From: CBDCGS01 sp965216915
GTDB lineage: Bacteria > Pseudomonadota > Alphaproteobacteria > UBA828
DNA length: 51,031 bases
Direction of reading: 5' to 3'
Assembly (NCBI GenBank): GCA_965216915.1
Contig: CBDCGS010000006.1
Coordinates: 1-51,031, forward strand
Position 1 is the stretch's first letter; each line of letters begins with the position of its first letter. A program made the position numbers and the translations under genes. The notes below the pieces were generated by a model. That model searched no databases. It saw only the letters and a list, made by a program, of their open reading frames with translations, and was not told the origin of the DNA. Below, one piece after another: positions 23,827 through 31,552 of the stretch.

Positions 23827-25796
23827 GCCGCTGGGTTTCCGGTCTCGTCGTCACGCTGGCTCTCCTCGTCGTTGCGACCGGCGCGCGCGCGGCGGCGAAC
23901 ACGGCACCGTTTCACGACATCACGGTTTGGCACGATCCGAATAGTCGGGCACTGGAGCTGAGCGACACGATGACCGTGACGGGGCGATCCGCGCTTATCC
24001 TGCGGCTCGCGCCTTGGCTCACGGTGACCGACGCCCTGGTGGACGGCCAACCGAGACCCGCTGCGACGCATCGGCAGGACGTGATCCGCATCGCGCTTCC
24101 CGATCGGGGTGCGCACCGCGTGACGCTGCGCGCGGAGGGGCGGGTTCCGGCTCTCGACGATGCGCGCCTCAACGGGGCCCATGCGGTGGCGGGTGAGGAG
24201 GGGAGCTACCTGCCGGCATGGTCCGGCTGGTTGCCCCTGACCGACGATCCGTGGCTTGCCTATCGTCTCGCCGTCGCCGTGCCTTCACCCTATCGCGCAG
24301 TCGCGACGGGGCGTTTGGTCGTGGAGCGCGAGGAGGCTGGGCGGACAAGCGCACGTTTCGAAGCCACGTTTCCGGCGGAACCGCCGTCTTTGTTCGTCGG
24401 TCCCTACCGGGTGGAGGAGCGCAGGGACGCGGGCGTGCGCATTCGCACCTATTTTCACGCCGACGTGGCTGAGCATGCCGCGCCCTATCTCGAGGCGGCC
24501 GGGCGTTACATCGCGCGCTACGCTGCGCGCATCGGGCCATACCCGTTCCACGACTTCCACGTGATCTCCGCGCCGATCCCCGTTGGCCTCGGCTTCCCGA
24601 CCCTGACCTATGTGGGGCGGCGTGTGATTCCGCATCCCTTCATGCGCGGCCGTTCGCTCGCCCATGAGGTGCTGCACAATTGGTGGGGCAATGGCGTCGC
24701 GATCGACTATGCGGGGGGCAACTGGTCCGAGGGGTTGACCAGCTTCATGGCCGATTATGCGCTCGCGGAAGAGGAGGGCCCGGCGCGGGCCGCGGAGATG
24801 CGCCTCGGCTGGCTGCGCAACTACGCCGCGCTGCCGAGCGCGCGCGACCACGCGCTCGTCGCCTTTCGCGGACGCCGGAACGATGCCGCGCAGGTGATCG
24901 GCTACGACAAGGCTGCCGCCGTGTTCCACATGCTTCGGCGGCATCTCGGCGCGGTCACCTTCGAGGCGGGTCTGCGGCGCTTCTGGCGTGAACGGCAGTT
25001 CACGATCGCCGGTTGGGACGCGTTGCAGGGCGCGTTCGAGGCGGCCTCCGGTGAGGATCTCGGATGGTTCTTCACGCAGTGGGTGCGACGGGCCGGTGCG
25101 CCGCGTCTCTCGCTGGTCCACGCCGCGGTATCGGACGATGCGGCCGGTCATCGGGTGGCCGTGTCGGTGCGCCAGGAGGCGCCGCACTATCGGCTTCAGG
25201 TTCCCGTTCGTGTCGAGACCGAGAGCGGCGCGGTGGACCGATGGTTCACGCTCGACGACCGCGAAGCCACGTGGACCGTCACGACAGCATCGCGGCCGCT
25301 CGCGGTGGCGATCGATCCGGCGCACGACCTGTTTCGCGCGTTGCTTCCCGGCGAAGCGCCGCCGATTCTCCGCGACGTCACTCTCTCAGCCGATCCGCGT
25401 CTCGTGGTGGCGGCCGGGGGCGAGGCGGCCGAGACTGCGCGCGCGCTGGCAGAGCGCTTGCTCGACGGCACGCCCCGAGAGCGCGTCGGTGGCGAAGGAT
25501 CCGGTCCGCTGCTCGTGATCGGCACAACCGATGCGGTCGCCGCTGCGCTTGCCACGCTCGACTTGGGTGACGTGCCGGTGGAGATCGCGGGCCGGGGCAG
25601 CGCGCGCGTTTGGACGCTTGCGGCGTCGCACCCGGTGCTCGTCGTGGCGGCGAACGATGCCGCGGCGCTCGCCGCGTTGCTGCGGCCGTTGCCCCACTAT
25701 CGCAACAAGAGCTACCTCGTGTTCGAGGGGCGGCGCGCCGTCGAGACGGGTGTGTGGTCCATGCGCGATGGCCCGCTCACGCATCGCTTCAGGTGA
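23823..25796 (+). CDS. M1-family-like zinc metallopeptidase, secreted
   Basis: 657 residues. Signal peptide 1 to about 24 (VSGLVVTLALLVVATGARA). The zinc site is H281-E282-V-L-H285 with the third ligand E303 in NWSEG. This gluzincin arrangement fits the M1 aminopeptidase catalytic domain. The exopeptidase GAMEN loop is replaced by GLGFPTLTY, as in atypical bacterial M1 proteins, so aminopeptidase activity is uncertain. The N-terminal 220 residues are beta-rich and the C-terminal 250 residues do not match the M1 helical domain that I know. It starts within the stop of the ChaN-PDZ gene (ATGA), so it is co-translated, and is probably periplasmic. Confidence 0.82.
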   Translation: MSRWVSGLVVTLALLVVATGARAAANTAPFHDITVWHDPNSRALELSDTMTVTGRSALILRLAPWLTVTDALVDGQPRPAATHRQDVIRIALPDRGAHRVTLRAEGRVPALDDARLNGAHAVAGEEGSYLPAWSGWLPLTDDPWLAYRLAVAVPSPYRAVATGRLVVEREEAGRTSARFEATFPAEPPSLFVGPYRVEERRDAGVRIRTYFHADVAEHAAPYLEAAGRYIARYAARIGPYPFHDFHVISAPIPVGLGFPTLTYVGRRVIPHPFMRGRSLAHEVLHNWWGNGVAIDYAGGNWSEGLTSFMADYALAEEEGPARAAEMRLGWLRNYAALPSARDHALVAFRGRRNDAAQVIGYDKAAAVFHMLRRHLGAVTFEAGLRRFWRERQFTIAGWDALQGAFEAASGEDLGWFFTQWVRRAGAPRLSLVHAAVSDDAAGHRVAVSVRQEAPHYRLQVPVRVETESGAVDRWFTLDDREATWTVTTASRPLAVAIDPAHDLFRALLPGEAPPILRDVTLSADPRLVVAAGGEAAETARALAERLLDGTPRERVGGEGSGPLLVIGTTDAVAAALATLDLGDVPVEIAGRGSARVWTLAASHPVLVVAANDAAALAALLRPLPHYRNKSYLVFEGRRAVETGVWSMRDGPLTHRFR

Positions 25797-25818
25797 CGGG
25801 GCGCGCCGCGCTCCACGC

Positions 25819-25846
25819 TTGTCAGGGCTGATGCGCGCGCGATAAT
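25819..25846 (+). promoter_or_regulatory. Sigma70-like promoter for the PRISE-VOC operon
   Basis: TTGTCA (25819-25824), a 16-base spacer and GATAAT (25841-25846), each hexamer five of six to consensus. AAGGAG at 25855-25860 stands six bases before ATG 25867, giving a very short leader. Confidence 0.5.
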
Positions 25847-25866
25847 GGGCCGACAAGGAGAAACCA

Positions 25867-26916
25867 ATGACCAAGAAAAAGGCTGTTGTCGTCGGTGCGC
25901 GCGGAACCACGGGACGGAACGTGCTCGCCGCGCTTGAGGCAGCGGGAGACTGGGATGTCGTCGGCCTCTCCCGCAACGCTCCCGATTTCGAGACGGGCGC
26001 GACGTTCATCGGGGTCGACCTCGAGGATTCCGCCGATGCCGAAGCCAAGCTCGGGAACCTGACGGACGCGACGCACCTCTTCTATTGTGGACTCGCTGGC
26101 GGCTTCGAGGCCGAGAACATCGAGGGCAACCTCGCGCTCGTGCAAAATTCGGTTGGCGTGCTCGACCGCGTGGCGCCCAACCTCGAGCGGGTGATCCTCA
26201 CGCAGGGCGGGAAGTATTACGGCTGTCATCTCGGCCCCTACAAGACGCCCTCGATCGAGACCGATCCCCGCCACATGCCGCCCAACTTCTACTACAACCA
26301 GCAGGACTATTTGACCGAGCTGCAGAAGGGCAAGGCCTGGGGCTTGACGATGGTGCGGCCGGAGATCGTCATCGGCCTCTCGGCGGGCGTGCCGCTCAAC
26401 ACTCTCAACTTCCTCGCGGTCTACGCCACGATGTGCCGCGAGCTCGATATCCCGTTCGATTTTCCGGGCCGGCCGGCAGCGTGGCAAGCGCTCAACAAAT
26501 ACACCGATGCCGAAATCTTGGGCCGGTTCGAGGTGTGGGCCGCGACGAACCCGGACTGCGCGGGCGAAGAGTTCAACATCACCAATGGCGATTGCTTCCG
26601 CTGGGAGCATCACTGGCATCAAATCGGCGAGGCGTTCGGCTGCCGCCGGGGCGCGGTGCGGCCTTGCTCGCTTGCCCTCCTCATGGAGGACAAGGGCCCG
26701 GTGTGGGACGACATCGTCGAGCGTTATCAGCTCGCGCGTTATCCGATGGATGCAATTGCCAATTGGGTGTTTGCCGATTGGGTGTTCGGCCGCGATTGGG
26801 ATATCATCCTGGAGGATCGTAAGCGCATCGCTTTTGGCTATTCGGAGATCATTTTCACCGAGGAGATGTTCGCCCGCTACTTTAAGCGGCTAAGAGAAAT
26901 ACGGGTGATCCCATGA
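25867..26916 (+). CDS. PRISE-like SDR (progesterone 5-beta-reductase / iridoid synthase family)
   Basis: 349 residues. N-terminal NAD(P) motif VVVGARGTTGRNV. The PRISE family marker NFYY with a following Q-Q-D (residues about 139-145) carries the tyrosine that acts on enone substrates. GKYYGCHLGPYKTP supplies the region where the family has its K147-type residue. The C-terminus WVFADWVFGRDWDIILEDRKR is also family-typical. PRISE enzymes reduce activated C=C bonds of enones, and bacterial members are mostly uncharacterised. It has its own promoter and SD site, and its stop overlaps the VOC gene by four bases. The likely role is reduction of an alpha,beta-unsaturated carbonyl in a catabolic pathway. 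Confidence 0.85.
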   Translation: MTKKKAVVVGARGTTGRNVLAALEAAGDWDVVGLSRNAPDFETGATFIGVDLEDSADAEAKLGNLTDATHLFYCGLAGGFEAENIEGNLALVQNSVGVLDRVAPNLERVILTQGGKYYGCHLGPYKTPSIETDPRHMPPNFYYNQQDYLTELQKGKAWGLTMVRPEIVIGLSAGVPLNTLNFLAVYATMCRELDIPFDFPGRPAAWQALNKYTDAEILGRFEVWAATNPDCAGEEFNITNGDCFRWEHHWHQIGEAFGCRRGAVRPCSLALLMEDKGPVWDDIVERYQLARYPMDAIANWVFADWVFGRDWDIILEDRKRIAFGYSEIIFTEEMFARYFKRLREIRVIP

Positions 26917-27419
26917 GCACAACCCCCCGCGCGCTCGACCATGTCGGCATCTCGGTGCCCGATATCGATGCCGCCGTCGCCTGGTATCGTGACGTGCTCG
27001 GCTGCTACGTGCTGATGGAACCGATCGAAGCCGTCGGCGACGACAGTCACTTCGGCCAAATCTGCCGCGACATCTTTGGCGAGGCATTCGGCAGCATGAA
27101 GATGGCGCATCTCGCGACCGCCGACGGCGTGGGCATCGAGCTGTTCCAATTCATCGATCCGGCAAACGAGCAGCCGGAACCGTTCACCTATTGGCGCACG
27201 GGCATCTTCCATATCGCGATCACCGATCCCGACATCGAAGGGATGGTGCGCCGAATCGCCGACAGCGGCGGGCGCCAGCGCAGCAAGGTTTGGTCGCTCT
27301 GGCCCGATAAGCCTTACAAGGTCTGCTACTGCGAGGACCCATGGGGCACCATCGTGGAGGTCAGCTCGCATCCCTATGCGGTGATCTGGTCGAATTTCGA
27401 CCGACCCCATTCGCATTAG
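26913..27419 (+). CDS. VOC family protein (methylmalonyl-CoA epimerase/glyoxalase-like)
   Basis: 168 residues. The first module starts LDHVGISVPDIDAAVAWYRDVLG with the usual metal-binding H12. IELFQFIDP provides a glutamate, GIFHIAITDPD the second-module histidine, and EDPWGTIVEV the final glutamate. This four-ligand H/E/H/E pattern fits a metal-dependent VOC enzyme such as an epimerase, lyase or dioxygenase. It is coupled by ATGA to the PRISE reductase, so both probably act on one ligand. The substrate is not identifiable. Confidence 0.85.
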   Translation: MSTTPRALDHVGISVPDIDAAVAWYRDVLGCYVLMEPIEAVGDDSHFGQICRDIFGEAFGSMKMAHLATADGVGIELFQFIDPANEQPEPFTYWRTGIFHIAITDPDIEGMVRRIADSGGRQRSKVWSLWPDKPYKVCYCEDPWGTIVEVSSHPYAVIWSNFDRPHSH

Positions 27420-27489
27420 CCACCGCGGGCGATCGCGGCTATATTCGCGCGACGCGAAGAAGCACTGACGGAGACACGCGCTCAAGGCC

Positions 27490-29649
27490 ATGGCGCGCAG
27501 AGAGACCGGGCGCGAGGACGCGTCCGACGACCGTCGAGGTACGACACCGCATAACGTGATCGAAGTGGAGGCCGGGGCCGCGCGGCTTGTCATGCCGCAT
27601 GGGCTCGATTTGCTTCGCGCCGATTTCGGGCGCGTGGGCGACGACCTCGTCGTTGTCGCCGTCGACGGTGCCCACGTCGTGGTTCGCGACTATTTCGCTC
27701 AGCCCGTCCCACCGGACTTGCTTGCCGAGAGCGGGGCGATGTTGGCCGCGGATCTGGTTGCGTCGCTCACCACGCCACGCGCCCCTGGCCAGTACGCGGA
27801 GATCGAGAGCCTCGGGCAACTCGAGATCGGCCGGATCGATCAGACCACCGGCGAGGTATCGGTGATCCGCGTCGACGGAACCAGCGACGAGCTCGTGCGC
27901 GATTCATCGGTGTTTCGCGGCGATGTGATCGTGACGGGACCGGAGGCGGCGGTCGCGATCGTCTTCATCGACGACACGACGTTCTCGCTCGGCGAGAACG
28001 GGCGGATCGTGCTCGACGAGCTGATATTCGATCCCGAGACCCATGACGGCGAATCGCTCGTCTCGGTGCTGCAGGGCGTGTTCGTGTTCGTGAGTGGCGA
28101 GATCGCCGCGCACAATCCCGATCAGATGCTCGTCCGCACGCCGGTGATGACGATCGGCGTGCGCGGCACGCGCGTGGCGGGCGAGGGTGCGCAAGAAGGC
28201 ATGCTCAACACCGTCGTGCTGCTGCCCGATGGAGACGCCGACAGCGGGGCGATTTGGGCGCAGACGCCGGCGCGCGAACTTGACGGGCTGCCACCGGTGG
28301 TGCTGGCCGCGCCGCTCCAAGCCGCCTCGGCAAGCAGCGTGTTCGATAGCCCAACAGAGTTTTTGATCTCCCCCGACGACCTCGTTGCCCTGGTGCAGCA
28401 ACCGCTGGGCGCGCTCCCGACACTTCCGCTCTTTCAGGAGCTTGAAGGCGCGCTTGAGGAGCTTGGGGCGGCCGACGCGCTTGCGCGCATCGCGCCGGCG
28501 GGCGGCGCTGCGGAGGTCGTCGATGCCGATCCGGCAAACGATCCGGCCTTCGAGATCGACGAGATCGGCGTCGTGACGGTCGAGCCGGGTTCGCTCACCC
28601 CGTTTCAGACCGCCCTACCGCCCGACCTCCCCCTGCCGATCGGCGACGGCGGTGTTGTCGACGATGACGATGAGATCGTCATCATCGATGGCGAGGGTGG
28701 GGACGATGGCAGCTTGGACGCGTCGATCATCGTTGGAACGGAAGGCGCCGATGTGCTCATCGGAACGGCGCTCGCAGACCAAATCCTTGGCCTTGGCGGC
28801 GTCGATTTGCTGGTCGGCCTCGACGGCAACGACACGCTTCTCGGCGGCAATGACGGCGATTCGATTTTCGGAGACGAAGGTGCGGGGTTCGCGCTGATCG
28901 TCGGGGTCTTCGGCAACGACAGTCTCGACGGCGGCGGCGGCGATGATTTCCTCGATGGCGGCTTGCTGGCGGATACGCTGCAAGGCGGGTCCGGTGATGA
29001 TGTCCTGGTTGGCGGGCCGAACGACGTGCCGAACGATATCGTCGTGATCGGCGCGCCGCCGCAGATCCTCGATGGCGCGGATCTCCTCGACGGTGGGGCC
29101 GGCAACGACACGTTGTTCGGTGGCGGCAACAACGACACGCTGTTCGGCGGCGATGGTGCAGACAGCCTCTTCGGCGAAAACGGGCGCGACGTGCTCGTCG
29201 GCGGTGCCGGGAACGACACGCTCACGGGCGGTGTCGGCGATGTCGGGTTCGTGGTGAACCCGAGTGGGACCGACACCCTCACGGGCGGCGCTGGCGCCGA
29301 TGTGTTTCGCTATGAGGCCCAGGAGGACGGCACCTTTTCACCTGTGGACGTGGCCGGCCTCCAGAATGGCGACGTCATCACGGACTTCGAGAGCGGTGTG
29401 GACCAGATTCTGATCGACGAGACGTCCGGCTTTTTCGGAGCGCCGAGCGTTCTAACCGTCGACAACTTCGATGGGACGAACGCCGATGTCGGGAGTGGCG
29501 AGGCCTATCTCGTGATCGATCCGCAAACGCGCTCGCTGTATCACGACTTCGACGCGTCGACGCCCGGCTACGCGACCCTTCTCACCGTGCAGGAAGGGGG
29601 CGCGATCGCGCCAGGCGATGTTGTCGTGTCGTTGCTCGGCGGCCCTTGA
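27490..29649 (+). CDS. FecR-domain plus RTX calcium-binding secreted protein
   Basis: 719 residues, strongly acidic. There is no N-terminal signal peptide. Residues about 115-245 form a FecR-like beta domain (GEVSVIRVDG... VRTPVMTIGVRGTRVAGEG). A proline/alanine-rich linker is followed by RTX nonapeptides of the GGxGxDxLx type at residues about 415-605. The last 100 residues contain GDVITDFESGVDQI and a hydrophobic tail, as expected for a type I secretion signal. The protein should leave the cell through a type I system, fold on calcium and perhaps form surface structures or adhesins. No type I secretion genes are in the window. It has no close neighbours on its strand. Confidence 0.85.
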   Translation: MARRETGREDASDDRRGTTPHNVIEVEAGAARLVMPHGLDLLRADFGRVGDDLVVVAVDGAHVVVRDYFAQPVPPDLLAESGAMLAADLVASLTTPRAPGQYAEIESLGQLEIGRIDQTTGEVSVIRVDGTSDELVRDSSVFRGDVIVTGPEAAVAIVFIDDTTFSLGENGRIVLDELIFDPETHDGESLVSVLQGVFVFVSGEIAAHNPDQMLVRTPVMTIGVRGTRVAGEGAQEGMLNTVVLLPDGDADSGAIWAQTPARELDGLPPVVLAAPLQAASASSVFDSPTEFLISPDDLVALVQQPLGALPTLPLFQELEGALEELGAADALARIAPAGGAAEVVDADPANDPAFEIDEIGVVTVEPGSLTPFQTALPPDLPLPIGDGGVVDDDDEIVIIDGEGGDDGSLDASIIVGTEGADVLIGTALADQILGLGGVDLLVGLDGNDTLLGGNDGDSIFGDEGAGFALIVGVFGNDSLDGGGGDDFLDGGLLADTLQGGSGDDVLVGGPNDVPNDIVVIGAPPQILDGADLLDGGAGNDTLFGGGNNDTLFGGDGADSLFGENGRDVLVGGAGNDTLTGGVGDVGFVVNPSGTDTLTGGAGADVFRYEAQEDGTFSPVDVAGLQNGDVITDFESGVDQILIDETSGFFGAPSVLTVDNFDGTNADVGSGEAYLVIDPQTRSLYHDFDASTPGYATLLTVQEGGAIAPGDVVVSLLGGP
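28735..29312 (+). repeat. RTX nonapeptide-coding repeats
   Basis: In-frame repeats encoding variants of G-G-x-G-x-D-x-L-x, interrupted by two non-repeat inserts (GFALIVGVF and the segment from VPNDIVV to QILDGAD). Each repeat half-turn should bind calcium in a parallel beta roll. Confidence 0.75.
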
Positions 29650-29666
29650 GCACCGTGCCCGCGTGA

Positions 29667-30092
29667 CTATGCGTCCCCCGGCGACCAGTCGGCCGGCGCC
29701 AGCTCGAAGCCCTCGAAGCGGAATGCCGGAGAGACGGTGCAGCCGACGAGCGTCCAGGGCCCCGCGCTCTCCGCGCTTTGCCACGCGCCCGCGGGCACGA
29801 TGACCTGCGGTCGCTCGCCCTTGTCGAGCGCGGGACCGAGCCGTGCCTCGGTCGTCCCGGCGCCGTCGACCACCATCCGCAGGATGAGCGGCGCGCCCGC
29901 ATAATGGTGCCAAATCTCGACCGCATCGACGCGATGCCAATGCGAGCGCTCGCCGCGCTTGAGGAGGTAGTAGATCGCCGTGCCCGATCCCCGGGCGTCG
30001 TCGGGCGGTGCGTCGCGCCAGGTCTCTCGATAGTGCCCGCCTTCCGGATGCGGCCGCAGATCGAGCGCGCGGATGACGGCCTCCGCGGTCAT
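29667..30092 (-). CDS. Cupin-like DUF985 protein
   Basis: 141 residues. Single-domain beta barrel with the DUF985 pattern: LRPHPEGGHYRETWR at 11-25, IYYLLKRGERSHWHRVDAVEIWHHYAG in the centre and VIVPAGAWQSA later. Histidines in SHWH and the glutamate in AVEIWH could bind a metal or sugar nucleotide. Homologues have cupin structures, but their function is not settled. It is convergent with the RTX gene (17-base gap) and divergent from the methyltransferase. Confidence 0.82.
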   Translation of the reverse strand: MTAEAVIRALDLRPHPEGGHYRETWRDAPPDDARGSGTAIYYLLKRGERSHWHRVDAVEIWHHYAGAPLILRMVVDGAGTTEARLGPALDKGERPQVIVPAGAWQSAESAGPWTLVGCTVSPAFRFEGFELAPADWSPGDA

Positions 30093-30160
30093 GACGATCG
30101 GACGCCGGATGGCCTGGTCCGGTGGCCGCGCGCGCCGTACCGGGATAGCGCCACGGATGG

Positions 30161-30166
30161 TATGAT
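30161..30166 (+). promoter_or_regulatory. Candidate -10 element placing the start at the ATG
   Basis: TATGAT lies six bases before ATG 30173. I see no convincing -35 hexamer and no ribosome site. If this -10 is used, the transcript would begin at or next to the start codon. Confidence 0.22.
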
Positions 30167-30172
30167 CATTTG

Positions 30173-30949
30173 ATGCGTCCCGATGTCGTTGATCTCAATG
30201 CCTTTTATCAGACGCGGCTCGGTCATGTCGCGCGCCGCCAGATCCGCCAGCTGGTGCGCGCGACCTGGCCGGCGATCAGCGAGGAGATCGTCCTCGGGCT
30301 CGGCTACGCTGCGCCCTTTCTCGGACTTCTGCGGGAGGAAGCAGAGCGGCTGATCGCGATCATGCCGCCCGGTCAGGGCGTGCTGCCCTGGCCCGAGGCC
30401 GCGCCGCGCAAGGTCGCGCTCGCCGACGAGGCTGAGCTCCCGCTCCCCGATAGTACGGTGGACCGGATCCTCATGATCCACGCCCTTGAATATAGCGAGC
30501 AGGTGCAGCCGATGCTCGCAGAGGCGTGGCGCGTGCTGCGTCCCAACGGACGGCTTCTCGTGCTGGTGCCCAACCGCCACGGGCTGTGGGCGCGGGCGGA
30601 GGCGACGCCCTTTGGTCACGGCCATCCCTTTTCGGGGTCGCAGCTTGCGCGGCTTCTGCGCCAGAACCAATTCGCGCCGCTCAAGACGGGTGCGGCTCTG
30701 TTCCTGCCGCCGAGCCAATCGCGCATGCTGCTGCGCACGGCGGGGCTTTGGGCCCGCGTGGGGCGCTATCTCGGGCGGCCTTTCGGCGGTGTGGTCTATG
30801 CCGAAGCCACGAAGACGATCTATGAGGTGCGGACGGTGCGGCCGGCCAAGCGGCGGCGCATCCTCGTGGCGGTGCCCGAAACGATCCCGGCGGGTGCGCG
30901 CGCGGCCGCTTTCTTACCGCTCTTCGAGGGCGAGCAGGAAGACCGCTAG
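30173..30949 (+). CDS. Class I SAM-dependent methyltransferase
   Basis: 258 residues. The SAM-binding glycine strand is VLGLGYAAPFL, degenerate relative to GxGxG. The acidic loop and post-motif regions are clear: ALADEAELPLPDSTVDRILMIHALEY and LAEAWRVLRPNGRLLVLVPNRHGLWARAE. These fit the Methyltransf_11 family, with a C-terminal region typical of alphaproteobacterial homologues. The substrate is unknown. ATG 30173 has no ribosome site. Its 3' end overlaps the 3' end of metW by 36 bases on the opposite strand. In related bacteria it is often found near glyoxalase II; none is here. Confidence 0.82.
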   Translation: MRPDVVDLNAFYQTRLGHVARRQIRQLVRATWPAISEEIVLGLGYAAPFLGLLREEAERLIAIMPPGQGVLPWPEAAPRKVALADEAELPLPDSTVDRILMIHALEYSEQVQPMLAEAWRVLRPNGRLLVLVPNRHGLWARAEATPFGHGHPFSGSQLARLLRQNQFAPLKTGAALFLPPSQSRMLLRTAGLWARVGRYLGRPFGGVVYAEATKTIYEVRTVRPAKRRRILVAVPETIPAGARAAAFLPLFEGEQEDR

Positions 30950-31552
30950 CTCCCCGGAGAGGTTCGCGAACAGCCCGGTCCCCGAAAAGCCGCTCGCGCG
31001 GCCGCGCGAGTTGACGTGGATCCGCCGCTCGATTCGAATGCCGAGGCTGTGGCAGAGGTGGACGAAATCCTTGATCGTGCAGGGGCGGATGTAGGGGGTG
31101 TCGTACCACGGCAGCGTGCAGCCGCGGTGCTGGGGCACGCGACCGCGCAGCAGCAAATAAAGGCGGTTTCGCCAATAGCCGAAATTGGGGATCGACACGA
31201 TGGCGCTACGGCCGATCCGCAAGAGCTGGAGCAGCACGTCGCGCGGATCGCGGATGGCCGGGAGTGTTTGGCTCAAGATCACATAGTCGAAGGCCGAATC
31301 GGGGTAGTCGGCGAGGTCGGTGTCGGCATCGCCCTGAATCACGGAGAGCCCGCGTGAGACGCAGGCGTTCACACCCTCCCGGCTGATCTCGATGCCGCGC
31401 CCGTCGACCTTCTTTTCGCGCGCAAGGAGCTCAAGCAGCGAGCCGTCGCCGCAGCCGACATCCAAGAGGCGCGAGCCCGGCGCGACCATCTCGGCGATCA
31501 GCCGGAGGTCGGGGCGGACACCGGGCGCATCGAGTGATTGCGTTGGCGCCAT
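30914..31552 (-). CDS. metW: Methionine biosynthesis protein MetW
   Basis: 212 residues. It has a SAM-methyltransferase-like fold with LLDVGCGDGSLLELLA near residue 29 and the MetW-specific region HVNSRGRASGFSGTGLFANL at the end. PNFGYWRNRLYLLLRGRVP is another MetW hallmark. MetW works with MetX in homoserine acylation in many alpha- and betaproteobacteria. The ATG overlaps the metX stop by one base (TGATG), confirming the pair. Its final 36 bases lie over the end of the convergent methyltransferase. Confidence 0.93.
   Translation of the reverse strand: MAPTQSLDAPGVRPDLRLIAEMVAPGSRLLDVGCGDGSLLELLAREKKVDGRGIEISREGVNACVSRGLSVIQGDADTDLADYPDSAFDYVILSQTLPAIRDPRDVLLQLLRIGRSAIVSIPNFGYWRNRLYLLLRGRVPQHRGCTLPWYDTPYIRPCTIKDFVHLCHSLGIRIERRIHVNSRGRASGFSGTGLFANLSGELAVFLLALEER

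Noticed and set aside
28735..29312. Tandem DNA repeats that might be a CRISPR or minisatellite
   Set aside because: The repeats are in-frame RTX nonapeptides with divergent codons and no spacers.
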